From the NCBI GenBank assembly GCA_948144175.1, contig CANXME010001258.1:3147001-3211000 (forward strand): a DNA stretch of 64,000 nt, read 5' to 3'. Origin of the DNA: Closterium sp. NIES-65. Taxonomy: Eukaryota; Streptophyta; Zygnematophyceae; Desmidiales; Closteriaceae. The notes under the pieces were generated by a model that did no database searches, had not been told where the DNA came from, and saw only the letters and a program-made list of their open reading frames with translations. The position numbers and the translations under genes are program-made. Positions within the stretch are counted from its first letter, which is position 1. Each line of letters opens with the position of its first letter. This document shows positions 44,003 through 55,518 of this stretch, piece after piece.

Positions 44003-45423
44003 TAGGTTGCCATCTAGGACCGCTTACTACTTCGGGCCCACTATTCCGCTAGAAGCGCCCTCGTGCGCCCTACCTTACGTGCGCCCTCGTGCGCGTTTCT
44101 CTGCTCGTGCACCCTCGTGCGCCTTTTTCTGCTAGTGCGCCCTCGCGCACCCTGCCCTTAGTTCTGCCCGTGCGCCGTCCTGCAGCCCTCGCGCTGCCCC
44201 CTGCTGCCCTAGGCCAGTGCGCCGCCCCTGCAAGCTAGTAAGGCCCTCGAGCCGCCCCTGCAGGCCCGTCAGGCCCCCGAGCCGCCTCTGCAGGCCCGTC
44301 AGCCCCCCCCAAGCCGCCACCTACAGGCCCGTCAGGCCCGAGAGCCGCCCCTGCAGGCCCGTCAGGTCGGCGCGCTGCCCCTGCAGGCCCGTCAGGTCGG
44401 CGCGCTGCCCCTGCAGGACCTTGCCGCCCGCGCGCGGCCTTTGCCTGACTGCGCGCTGCCCATACAGGCCCTCGCCGCCCGCACGCAGCCTCTGCATGCC
44501 TGTCAGGCCAGCGCGCGACCCCGTCAGGTCGCTGTCGCAGCCCCGTCAGGCCGCAGTCGCGGCCCCGCCTTGTCGCTGACGCGGCCCCACCCTGCCGCGG
44601 TCGCGGCCCCGCCCTGCCGCCGACGCGGACGCGGCCCCGCCCTGCCGTGACGCGGCCCCACAAGCCCTGCAGCTGACGCGGCTGCGCCCTACTGCTGACG
44701 CGGCCGCGCCCTTCTGCTAACGCGGCTGCGCCCTGCTACTGACGCGGCCGGGCCCAGCTGCTGACGCGTCGTCGCCCCTGCCCGCGGCGTCGCCCCTGCC
44801 CGCCGCGTCGCCCTGCCCGCCGCGTCGCCCCTGCCCGCCGCGTCGCCTTGCCCTACCCTGCGCCTGGCCCCTGGAGCAGCCACCTCTGGAGCAGCCGCCC
44901 CTGCAGCAGCCGCCCCTGGCCCCTGGAGCAGCCGCCACTGCAGTAGCCGCCCCGGGCCCCTGGAGCAGCCGCACCTGCAGCCGCCCCTGGCCCCTGGAGC
45001 GGCCGCCCTTGCAGCAGCCGCCCCTGGCCACTGAAGCAGCCGCCACTGCAGGAGCCGCCCCTGGCCCCTGGAGCAGCCGCCCCTGGAGCAGCCGCCCCTG
45101 GAGCAGCCGCCACTGCAGCAGCCGCCCCTGGCCTCTGGAGCAGCCGCCCCTGCAGCAGCGACCGTCGCGGCCCTGTCCGTGCCCTGCACAAGCTGCCGTC
45201 GCGGCCCGGTCCCGCCCTGCAGCAACTGCCGCGGAGCTCCCTGCCGCGATGGCGGCCCTTCCCTGCCGCTGTAGCGGCCCCGCAGTCGCCTTTGTCATGC
45301 GCCTGCCCTTCCCACCACTGGTGAGCACTGCCTTGCCCGTGCTACTACTGCTGTTACTGTTGCTGCTACTGCTACTGGTGCTCCTGCTGCTACTGCTTCT
45401 ACTGGTGCTCCTAGCGTGGCCAG
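44003..45423 (+). repeat. Repetitive C-rich leader of B4
   Basis: Runs of CTGCAGGCCCGTCAGG (44220-44420), then CCCTGGAGCAGCCGCC repeats (44860-45165), then CTACTGCTGTTACTG-type triplet repeats (45340-45415). It is nearly identical to 25950-26830 in B2 with an extra block in the middle. Stop-free Ala/Pro frames exist but show no conserved domain. Confidence 0.75.
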
Positions 45424-48400
45424 ATGCAGCTCCAAGGCCGTCCGCATGTGTGCTTCACGCCCCAGCAGCTTCGTGAGTGGTACGCCAGTTGGGGTTGTCG
45501 GGGTGGCAGTAGTGGGAGTCGTCCTGGAGTGGGTAGTTCGGGAGTTTCTTGTAGTGGCCCGGTGCAGCAGCAGCGTCGTCTGCGCGAGACTCGTTCGCCA
45601 CAGCAGCTTCGTGAGTGGTACGCTCAGAGTAGAGGGTCGCTGAGTACTGCTCGCTGCCCGTACGTTATTAGCACGGGTGTCCAGACTGGTCAGCCTTGCG
45701 GGACGCCTAGTCACACAGAGTCTCGCTGCTTTGCCCGTCTGAGCGACGCTTGGCGTTCATAGTTTGACAACGACGCTGAGCTCCTCGATTGGGTGGAGCT
45801 GCTTAGGCAGAGGGTAGATGTCTTTGCTCTTGACTATGATGCTATTCTCACTCCAATGTTTGCATTGTCTACTAGTGCCGAGGGAGCGTGTCACCTGTGT
45901 GTGCCGCCTGACCCCGGTATCCAGTCTGCTGCTCCAGGTGCCGGTGAGGCTGCTGCTCCAGGTGCTCGTGCGTCTCCTGCTCCAGGTGCTGGTGAGGCTG
46001 CTGCTCTAGGCGCTCATAAGTATGCTGCTTCAGGTGCTTGTGAGTCTGCGCCTTCAGGTACTACGTCTACTGAGGCAGTGCATACCTTCACACTGGACTC
46101 AGGTGCTTCCCGCTGTTTCTTTTGCGACCGCACTGCCCTAGAGCAGCTTCCTAGACCGGTTGCTGTCTCCCTGGCTGACCCCTCCAGGGGTCCGGTCCTT
46201 GCGACCTCCACCACTTCCCTCCCTTGTCCTACTGTCCCGTCCGGCACACTGTCGGGCCTTTACCTCCCCTCGTTCTCTACGAACTTGGTGGCGGGTTTTG
46301 CGCTCCAGGACGCGGGTGTTCACCAGTTCACCCCTGCCTACGAGCGTGTGACACACTGCACGTGTGCCCAGACGGGTCGTCACCTGGCTACCTTCACTCG
46401 GCAGCCGGGGTCGGACTTGTACACACTGACCAATAAGTCCCCTCATGTAGCGGCGTCTGCGTCTGCGCCAGGTCAGTTGTCCGCCCCCTGCTCGTGTCGC
46501 ACATTGTCGCACCAGACCGTCCTCTGGCACCACCGCCTTGGTCACCCCTCAGTGCAGCGCCTTCGTGGCATGCACTCCCGTTACCTTGTCTCTGGTCTTC
46601 CCAGGGTTCTCCCTGTCTTCCCTCTGTCAAAGGGCGGCAGCGCGCCGCTCCTCACTCCTCCTCGTTCCCTCCCACAGAGGCTCCCCTACAAACTCTCCAC
46701 CTGGACGTGTGGGGCCCAGCCCGCGTCCGTGGACAGGGCCACGAGCGGTACTTCCTGCTGGTCGTGCACGACTACACGCGCTACACCACGATCTTCCCCT
46801 TGCGCACCAAGGGTGAGGTCCCTGATGTTTTGATCCCTTGGATCCGCGCTGCTCGTCTCCAGCTCCGCGAGCGGTTCAAGTCGGACTTTCTCGTCCTGCA
46901 TCTGCACTCTGACAAGGGTGGTGAGTTTTCCTCCGACCTCTCGGCAGCCTACTGTGCGGAGCACGGCACCCGCTAGACGTTCACATTTCCGGCCTCTCCA
47001 CAGCAGAATGGGGTTGCTGAGCGCCGCATTGGCTTAGTCATGGAGGTCGCTCGTACCTCCATGATCCATGCGGCTGACCCCATTTCCTGTGGCCGTTTGC
47101 AGTACAGTACGCTGCGCATCAGCTCAACCTTTGGCCTCGTGTCTCTGCTCCGGAGACCTCGCCCACACTGCGTTGGACGGGGGAGGTTGGCGATGCGTCG
47201 GTGTTCCGGGTCTGGGGATGTTGAGCCTTTGTCCGCGATACGTCCGCGGACAAGCTCTCCTCCCGTGACGTTCCCTGTCTCTTCCTTGGCTTTGTCCTTG
47301 ATGCGTCTGGCTGGCAGTTTTACCACCCCACCTAACGCCGGGTCCTGCCCTCTCAGGACGTCACGTTTGACGAGTCGGTCCCCTTCTACTATCTCTTCCC
47401 CTACCATAGTGCCCCGCTCCCCCCTCCGCCGCTCTTCCTCACGCCAGGTGCTGCTTTGGTAGACCCCCTACCTCCCCAGGGTCCTGCTCCCTCAGGTGTT
47501 TCCCAGGTAGACCCGGTCGAGCCTGTCGAGGTAGCTGTCGACTCTGGTCCTGCGCGAGGTACTGTGTCTTGGGGTGCTGAGACTGGGGGTGCTGAGCCTA
47601 AGGGTGCTGAGACTGCGGATGCTGAGCCTGGGGGTGCTGAGACTGGGGGTGCTGCGCTTGGGGGTGCTGAGACTGGCGGTGCTGAGCCTAGAAGAGCTGA
47701 GACTGACCGTGTTGCGCCTGGTGGCGCTCCCTCTTCACAGCAACTGCGTGAGTGGTCTTCTCAACGTTGCAGCCTCCAGTGTGGGGCTGCTGGAGCTAGG
47801 GGTTCTGCCGGAGTTGGAGCTGGTGGTGCTACGGGTGCTGTTTCGCGGCCGGAGCCTCGGTCCCCACAGCTGCTGCGTGAGTGGTACACTCGATGCTGCA
47901 GCCTCCGAAGCGGCGCTCCTAGCACTGGGGTGTCGCTCCCTAGAGGCCCCGGTGCTACTAGAGGTACTGGAGCCTCTACGCCTGAAGGTGCTGGTACAGG
48001 CGGTACTGGAGCTGCTAGGACTGGGGGTTCTGCTGGAGCTAGAGCTGGAGCTACTGGAGCTGGTGCTACTGGAGGTGCTGCTGGTGCTGGAGCTGCTGGA
48101 GGTGCTGCTGGTGCTGGAGTTGGAGCTGGAGGTGCTGGAGCTGCTGGAGCTACCGGTGGAGCTAAGGCCGCTAGGCCTACTGGAGTTGGTGTAGCTGCTG
48201 ACCCTGGGGTTGGTGCTGCAGGGGCTGGAGCTGGAGGTGCTGACGCTCGTCCTCTTGCAGGTGCTGGAGTCGACGTTGCGGCAGAAGCTGGTACTACTGG
48301 GGTTCCTCGAGTTGGCACTACTGGAGCTGCTGCTGGTGGTCCTCGTCCTGTGTCGCCTGGGTCCCGGTCTGCGTCACCTGTTTGTGCTGCTCGTACTGGT

Positions 48401-50390
48401 CGTCGTGTCCCGCGTCAGCGTCCTCCTGCTGTCCCAGGCACTCTCCAGATGGCGCTTCGTCCTTCTACTGCTCCACAGCGTGTCCCGCTGCCTTCTCCTC
48501 CTGCGTCCTCTCTTCCTGCCCTTGCTGACCCTAGTCTGACTCTCTTCGTGCTGCTAGTCCTACTGTCACGCGTCTCCTAGCCCCTGCTGTCACTGACCCT
48601 TCCTTTGAGTCAGCTGCTGCGTCTGCCTTAGTTGCTGAGCTTGTCGACTTTGCTGCTCACTGTCGTCTAGACTACGCTGCGAGTCTTGTTGCTGAGTCTG
48701 AGTCTGAGTCTGTCTGTCCTCCGTCCGTCGGGGGTGAGTGTGCTCTTGGCACGGACGTCCTTGAGGACAGGCAGGAGGAGTTTGAGTGCTTTGGCGCCGT
48801 TGGACCTCATCTCGTGTCCTTGCTGATTGCACCTGAGGGAGACCCGGATGCACCAAACATCCCGACCCCGCGCTCTTACGCTGAGGCGATCGTGGGTGAG
48901 TACTCCTCTCAGTGGTGGTCAGCCATGGACGCAGAGATGGCATCCTGGAAGTCCACTGGCACTTACGTCGACGAGGTTCCCCCTCCTGGGGCGAACATCG
49001 TCAGTGGCATGTGGATTTTCAGGGTGAAGCCGCCGCCAGGTTCTCCGCCTGTCTTCAAGGCTCGTTACGTTGCTCGAGGCTTCAATCAGCGAGAGGGAGT
49101 AGACTTCTTCCAGACCTTCTCCCCCACCCCGAAGATGACCACTCTTCGGGTGCTACTGCACGTTGCCGCTCAGCGTGACTACGAGCTTCGCTCTCTTAAC
49201 TTCAGCACAGCTTTCTTGCAGGGCAGCCTGCACGAGGAGATCTGGCTGCGCCGCCCTCCTGGCTTCACTAGGTCGTTCCCTCCTAATACCCAATGGAGCC
49301 TCCGGCGGCGAGTCTACGATCTCCGCCAAGCGCCACGTGAGTGCCACGACACACTGAGGACTACACTTGCGGCTCTTGGGTTCGCGCCTTCTACTGCGTC
49401 GCTGTTTCTGCGCACCGACACTTCGCTGCCGCCGTTCTACATCCTCGTGTACGTCGACGACTTGGTCTTTGCCACCACTGACACTGAGGCTCTCGCCCAC
49501 GTAAAGTCGGAGCTGTAGAAGAGACACACGTGCACAGACCTGGGTGAACTGCACAGCTACCTTGCCTTGCAGATCACCCGGGACAGAGCACGCCGCACCA
49601 TCACACTGACTCAGTCACACATGGTGCAGCAGGTCCTTCAGCGCTTCGGCTTCACCTGGTCCTCACCACAGGCCAGTCCTATGGCTACAGGTCACTCGCT
49701 CTCAGCTCCCCCTTCGGACAAGTCCGCAGAGCCGAGTGGTCCTTACCCAGAGCTAGTTGGCTGCCTCATGTACCTTATGACTTGCACTCGTCATGACCTC
49801 GCGTACCCTGTTGGCCTTCTGGCTCGCTACGTGGATCCTGGTCGGCACCGAAAGGTGCACATGGATGCTGCTAAGAGGGTACTGCGCTACTTGTGCAGTA
49901 CATCAGGCATGGAACTTGTGCTTGGAGGGAGGAGCTCAATTGTCCTCACCGTGCACTCAGACGCTTCTTGGGTTGACGACCAGGCTACTCAGCGGTCGTC
50001 ACACGGTTACACCTTCAGCCTTGGCTGTGGTTCAGTTTCTTGGCGTTCTACACGCTCGTCTTCAATTCTCAGCTCCAGTTGTGAGGCTGAGATCTACGCC
50101 GCAGCCATAGCTGCACAGGAGTTACGCTGGCTCACCTACCTGCTAACTGACTTGGGAGAGCGGCCTCGTTCTCCTCCAATGCTGTACGTTGACAACAAGG
50201 CTACCATTGCCTTGTGTGAGGAGCACAGATAGAAGCACATCGCTCTGCGTTACTTCCTGGCTCGAGAGTTGCAGCAGCATGGTCAGCTTCGTCTGCGTTA
50301 CGTGGCCACTCGAGCCAACACTGCTGATATATTCACCAAGGCACTTCAGTCTGGTGATCATCAGCGTTTTTGCACTATGCTAGGACTTGT
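45424..50390 (+). pseudogene. Copia B4 gag C-terminus to RNase H
   Basis: Frame from ATG 45424 has two QQLREWYA motifs and the C-x12-C-G-x3-H-x4-C motif, with TAG at 45760 after DAWRS. Protease DSGASRCFF is at about 46100. A deletion near 46610, compared with B2, shifts to the frame of integrase (LHLDVWGPARVRGQG, HSDKGGEF), which meets TAG at 46974 where relatives have CAG, then AERRIGL. Another shift near 47085 follows. The linker has GAE repeats and LREW motifs at 47744 and 47873. RT (48814-49518) keeps YVDDLVF; TAG at 49516 replaces CAG. RNase H (49567-50232) has TAG at 50230, then the frame continues to a stop near 50390. Confidence 0.85.
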
Positions 50391-50649
50391 TCCCACTTTT
50401 CCTCACTTGCTGTAGGCTTTGCTTGTACTGTGATCTATGTATATATATATACACATGCATGCTTGCTTTGCTAGGTAGAGATTCCTGTGATATTTGTGTT
50501 GCATATATGCCTCTGCTTGTGAACTGGCCTTGTGGCCCTTTGTTTGTGCTCAGTGTGTGTGGTGATGTTGTGATCCACCCTTAGCTTGCTTTGCCTTTCT
50601 TGACTGGTCTTGTGACCCCTTGCTCTCCCCCACTTTGCCTATGGGAGTG

Positions 50650-50763
50650 TGTCAAATGTCGTATCTGCTACAGTTTGTTTAGGCTGTAGTGGGGTAGTTA
50701 CTATGGGGTTTCCTACTCGTACCCAACTCTTTCCTGGTTCAATCACTCTTGTTCATTCTGACC
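50650..50763 (+). repeat. Copia B4 3' LTR, altered
   Basis: Matches the B2 LTR but lacks about 16 bp after ATGGGG, and ends TTCTGACC where TGACA is expected, at the join with the inverted arm. Confidence 0.75.
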
Positions 50764-50893
50764 CTTCACTCCAAAGAGTGTACAGCACAGGTCCTCCCAA
50801 CTTATGTATTCTACTAAAATGTGCATCCGCCACTACATATATGTTTATTGGAGCAACCTCGATTAACGTTAATTCTAACACTTTCATTGTACC

Positions 50894-51617
50894 TGTTAGA
50901 GTGAGGATCTTGGACAGGATAGGAAGTGCCTTGGTAGAGTTGGTAGCGGAAGTCTTGTAAGAACTCATATCATAGTGAATGTAAATGACCAAGTTGATTA
51001 AAAGATAGAATACAAGGAATATAAATAGTCCTAGTCTAGCCATGTACTCTAAGGGGTACATTCCCTTATTATAGCTGTTTTACAGGCATTTCTACAGTGA
51101 CTCTTGTTGAAATAGTAGGCAGAAGTGATGGCTAGGGTTTTGTTAGGGCCTAGGCTTAGTAGCCTAGGCCAAGGAGGAACTTTAGGGTTGTGCCAAGAAG
51201 AAGAGAGAATGAGATGGTTTGACTATGGAAGAGCAGGTACAAATAGAAGAGAACCAGCAAGGAATGGTGCACCACCACACAGAACACTAGGTAACTACTC
51301 TACAACTAGAACAACATGCACTTATACAGACATATATATGAGATATCATCCGACAACTCTGACTGTTGTACTGCCTTTCTTGTTACCGAGTCGCTGCGTG
51401 TAACCTGTACAGTTACGCCTGTTGCCATTCCTTGATGGTAAGTCAAGCGTCGGTCCAGATGGTCAACAGTCGCAACAGTTGACTCTTGCGACTGTTGACC
51501 TTCCTGCCCTTGTTACGGGCTGATCCAATACTGCGGTAGTTACTCCTTCGACAGAGTCTGGTGCGATACTACTGCTCCTACTGGAATGCCAAGTACAATT
51601 TCTTCCACACTCCAATA
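50894..51617 (-). repeat. Inverted A-prime LTR split by a family C solo LTR
   Basis: Read on the minus strand: from TATTGGAGTGTGG at 51617, interrupted at 51355-51105 by the family C LTR, then continuing to CTCTAACA at 50894. The outer half has a perfect 15-bp hairpin, GGTCAACAGTCGCAA (51461-51475) with TTGCGACTGTTGACC (51486-51500). Confidence 0.7.
51105..51355 (-). repeat. Family C solo LTR
   Basis: 251 bp on the minus strand, TGTCGGATG to TTTCAACA, with ACTCT on both sides (51100-51104 and 51356-51360; AGAGT on the minus strand). Palindrome at 51147-51170. Confidence 0.87.
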
Positions 51618-51680
51618 GTGCCGACAGACCCCTGATATACGCGTCCTTTGGGTTATAAAAAAATACAGTTTTTGTGGGGA

Positions 51681-51809
51681 TGCTGAGAAAATGAACGAGA
51701 ATGAATTGACTAAGGGAAAGTTGGGTACAAGTACAAACCCTAGAAAGTCGTACCCCATATGTGCTACACCACTATAGCCTACAACAGCTATGTCATATAA
51801 TTCTGACAC
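51681..51809 (-). repeat. Copia B5 3' LTR
   Basis: 129 bp on the minus strand, TGTCAGAATTATATG to TTTTCTCAGCA, with CTATAGTGGTGTAGC. Preceded by the CCCCCAC/ATGGGGG hairpin and GGGGGTG tract. Confidence 0.82.
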
Positions 51810-52039
51810 ACCCCCATACGCAAAGTGGGGGAGAACAAGGGGTCACAAGACCAGTCAAGCAAAGCAAAGCAAGCTCAGGGTGATCACAAAGTCACCACAC
51901 ATTCTGAGCACAAGTTCAAGGCCACAAGGCCAGTTCACATGCAGGTTTACATATATATATAAGGCTAGACAAGCAAGAGCAGGTGTGTGTATATATATAT
52001 ATATGTAACAGTACAAACAAAGTCAAGTGGTGAGCAAGT

Positions 52040-55000
52040 GAGGCAAGGCAGGCACAAGACCCAGCTGAGTACAGAAGCGCTGATGATCACAAGGCGCAAG
52101 CGCCTTGGTGAAGATATCAGCAGTGTTGGCCTCAGAGGCCACGTAAGCAAGGCGCAGCTGACCACGCTACTGCAAATTACGAGCAAGGAAGTAGCGAAGA
52201 GCAATGTGCTTCGTTCTGTGCTCCAGTCTGTGCTCCTAACACAAGGCCAGCATGGCCTTGTTGTCTACGTACAGAACTGGAGGAGAACGAGGCGGCTCTC
52301 CTAGGTCAGTCAGCAGGTAGGTGAGCCAGCGTAGCTCCTGTGCAGCCATGGCCCCCGCGTAGATCTCAGCCTCACAGCTGGAGCCGAGAACAAAAGACGA
52401 GCGGGTAGACCACCACAAAACAGAGCCGGAGCCAAGGCTGAAGGTGTAACCCTGTGACGACCGCTGCGTAGCCTGGTCGTCAGCCCAAGAAGCGTCTGCG
52501 TGACCTGTAAGGACCACTCGACGTCGCCCTCCAAGCAGTAGCCGTATGCTCGACGTACTGCACAAGTAGCGCAACACCCTCTTCGCTGCAGCCATGTGCT
52601 CTGGTCTGTGTCTCCCAGGAGCAACATAGCGTGCAAGAATGCTAAGAGGGTATGCGAGGTCAGGTCGTGTGCAGGTCATCAGGTACATGAGGCAGCCAAC
52701 AAGCTCTGGGTACGGGCCACTCGACTCTACGGACTCATCCGAAGACAGAGCTGAGAGCGAGTGGCGAGTAGACAGAGGAGTGGCCTGAGGCGAGGAGTAC
52801 GTGAAGCCGAAGCGCTGAAGGACCTGCTGCACCATGTGGGACTGAGTCAGGGTAATGGTGCGGTGTGCTCTGTCCCGGGTGATCTGCAAGCCAAGGTAAC
52901 TGCGCAGTTCACCCAGGTCTGTGCACGTGTGTCTCTTCTGCAGCTCGGACTTCACGTGGGCGAGTCCAGCAGTGTCAGCTGTGGCAAAGACCAAGTCGTC
53001 GACGTACACGAGGATGTAGAACGGCGGCAAAGAAGTGTCGGTGCGCACAAACAGCGACGGGTCGGCAGTAGAGGGAGCAAACCCAAGAGCTGCAAGTGTA
53101 GTCCTCAGTGTGTCGTGCCACTCACGCGGTGCCTGGCAGAGACCGTATACAGGCCGCCGGAGGCTCCACTGGGTGCTAGGAGGAAAAGACCCAGTGAAAC
53201 CAAGTGGGCGACGCTGCCAGATCTCCTCGTGCAGGCTGCCATGCAAGAAAGCAGTGCTGAAGTCAAGAGAGTGCAGCTCGTAGTCATGGTGAGCGGCTAT
53301 GTGCAGAAGTACCCGAAGAGTGGTCATCTTCGAGGTGGGAGAGAAGGTCTGAAAGTAGTCAACTCCCTGCCGCTGACTGAAGCCTCGAGCCACGTAACGC
53401 GCCTTGAAGACAGGCGGAGAACCCGGCGGTCGCTTCACCCTGAAAATCCACATGCCACTGACGATGTTCGCCCCAGGCGGGGGAACCTCGTCAACGTAGG
53501 TGCTTGTGGACTTCCAGGAAGCCATCTCTGTGTCCATAGCTGCCTGCCACTGAGAGGAGTAGGGACCGTCTATCGCCTCCGCGTAAGAGCGCGGATTCGG
53601 GATGTCAAGTGCATCCGGGTCTCCCTCAGGGGTAAGCAGTACGGTCACGAGATGAGGTGAAGCAGCGGCCAAGCACTGGAACTCCTCCTGCCTGTCCTCA
53701 AGGACGTCCGTGCCAAGGGCACACTCACCCCCGACAGACGGAGGACAGACAGACTCAGACTCAGCGACAAGACTAGCAGCGTAGTCTAGACGACAGCGAG
53801 CAGCAAAGTCGACGAGCTCAGCAACTAGGGCAGACGCAGCAGTGGACTCAAAAGAAGGGTTAGTGACGACAGTAGCAAGGAGACGCATGACAGTAGGACT
53901 GGCAGCACGAAGAGATTCCGACTCCAGGTCGGCAAGTGAAGGAAGAGAGGACTCAGGAGGAGAAGGCAAAGGGGCGCGCAGAGGAGCAGTGGACGGATGC
54001 AGAGACATCCGGTGCGTGCAAGGGACAGGAGGAGGACGCTGACGCGAACCGCAACCACTAGTGCGTGCAGTACGGACAGGCGACTCGTCAAAAGTGACGT
54101 CCTGAGAGGGCAAGACTCGGCGTGAGGTGGCGTGGTAAAACTGCCAACCAGGCGCGTCTGGGACAAAGCCGAGGAAGACGCAGGGAACAGCACGGGAGGA
54201 GAGCTTGTCCGCAGACGTATCGCGGACAAAGGCTCGGGATCCCCAAACCCGGAAACGCGACGCATTGCCAACCTCCCCCGTCCATAGCAGTGTGGGCGAG
54301 GTCTCCGGCAAGGAGACACGGGGCCAGAGGTTGAGCTGATGCGCAGCGTACCGGACCGCAAACGGCCACAGAAAGTGGGGGGCAGCCGCATGGATCAAGG
54401 AGGTACGAGCGACCTCCATGACCAGGCCAATCCGCAACCCCATTCTGCTGTGGTGAGGTCGGAAGCGTGAACGACTGCTCAATGCCGTGCTCAGAACAGT
54501 AGGCTGCCAAGAGGTCGGAGGAGAACTCACCACCTCTGTCAAAATGCAAGCACAGGACAGGAAAGTTCGTGTGGAAACGCTCGCTGAGCTGGAGACGGGC
54601 TCTGCGGATGCAAGGGATCAAGACATCAGGGATCTCACCCTTGGTGCGCAAGGGGAAGACCGTTGTGTAGCGCGAGTAGTCGTCAACAACTATAAGGAAG
54701 TACCTCTCCTGACCCTGACCACGGACGCGGGCTGGGCCCCACACGTCCATGTGGAGCGTCTGCAAGGGAGCAGTCGTCGGGGGAAACGAGGAGGAGTGAG
54801 GAGCGGCGCGCTGCCGCCCCTCGACGCAGGGAAGACAGGGAGGAGTAGGCGAGGGTGGGAGGGGAGGGAGGACTCTGGGAAGACCGGAGACAAGGTACCG
54901 GGAGTGCATGGCACGAAGGCGCTTCACAGACGGGTGGCCAAGTCGGTGGTGCCAGAGGACAGTCTCGTGCGCCAGAGAGCGACACGAGCAGGGGGCAGAC

Positions 55001-55518
55001 AGCAGACCTGACGCGGACGCAGACGCAGACGCAGCGACCTGAGGGGACTCAATGGTCAGTGTGTACACGTCTGACCCCGGCTGCCGAGTGAAGGTAGCCA
55101 AGTGGCGGCCCGTACGAGCACACGTGCAGTGTGTCACGCGCTCGTAGGCAGGGGTGAACTGCTGAACACCCCCGTCCTGGAGTAAACTACCTGCCACCAA
55201 GTTCGTAGAGAACGAGGGGAGGTGGAGACCTGACAGCATGCCCGACGGGACCGCAGGACAGGGAAGGACAGTGGAGGAGGTCGCAATGACCGGACCCCCA
55301 GAGGGGTTAGCAAGGTAGACAGCAACTGGCCGAGCAAGCGGCTCAAGGGCAGTGCGGTCACGAAAGAAGCAGCGAGAAGCACCTGAGTCCAGTGTGAAGG
55401 TGTGCAGTGCTGCCGTCGACTCAGTACCAGGGGGGGCAGACGCACTAGTCCTAATGCCCGGGTCGGGCGGCACACACAAGTACTCAGCACCCTCTCCACT
55501 AGTAGACATCACATACAT
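52040..55518 (-). pseudogene. Copia B5 protease, integrase, RT and RNase H
   Basis: Protease DSGASRCFF at about 55390; pre-integrase WHHRLGHPSVKRLR at about 54935; integrase DVWGPARVRGQGQ and HFDRGGEF. Compared with the other copies, eight bases are lost near 54430, which removes the catalytic Glu of AERR and shifts the frame. The frame 54542-52236 then carries the integrase end, a shortened linker lacking GAEPG repeats, RT with YVDDLVFATAD (about 52990) and RNase H GHADASWADD. TAG codons near 52234 and 52170 stand where B1 has CAG; the RNase H end (ANTADIFTKAL) follows to about 52040. A palindromic TATATA stretch lies in the 3' region (51950-52005). Confidence 0.85.

Larger units (their letters stand above)
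43909..50763 (+). mobile_element. Copia B4, nearly complete
   Basis: An 80-bp 3' portion of the 5' LTR (43909-43988), primer site, repetitive leader, coding region and 3' LTR (50650-50763) are present. Closest relative in the window is B2. The capsid-type gag domain seen in B5 is missing, so it would depend on gag supplied by another copy. Confidence 0.85.

Noticed and set aside
52761..53660. Plus-strand 299-codon ORF across B5 RT.
   Set aside because: Antisense of the RT/RNase H frame with YVDD; no independent motif.
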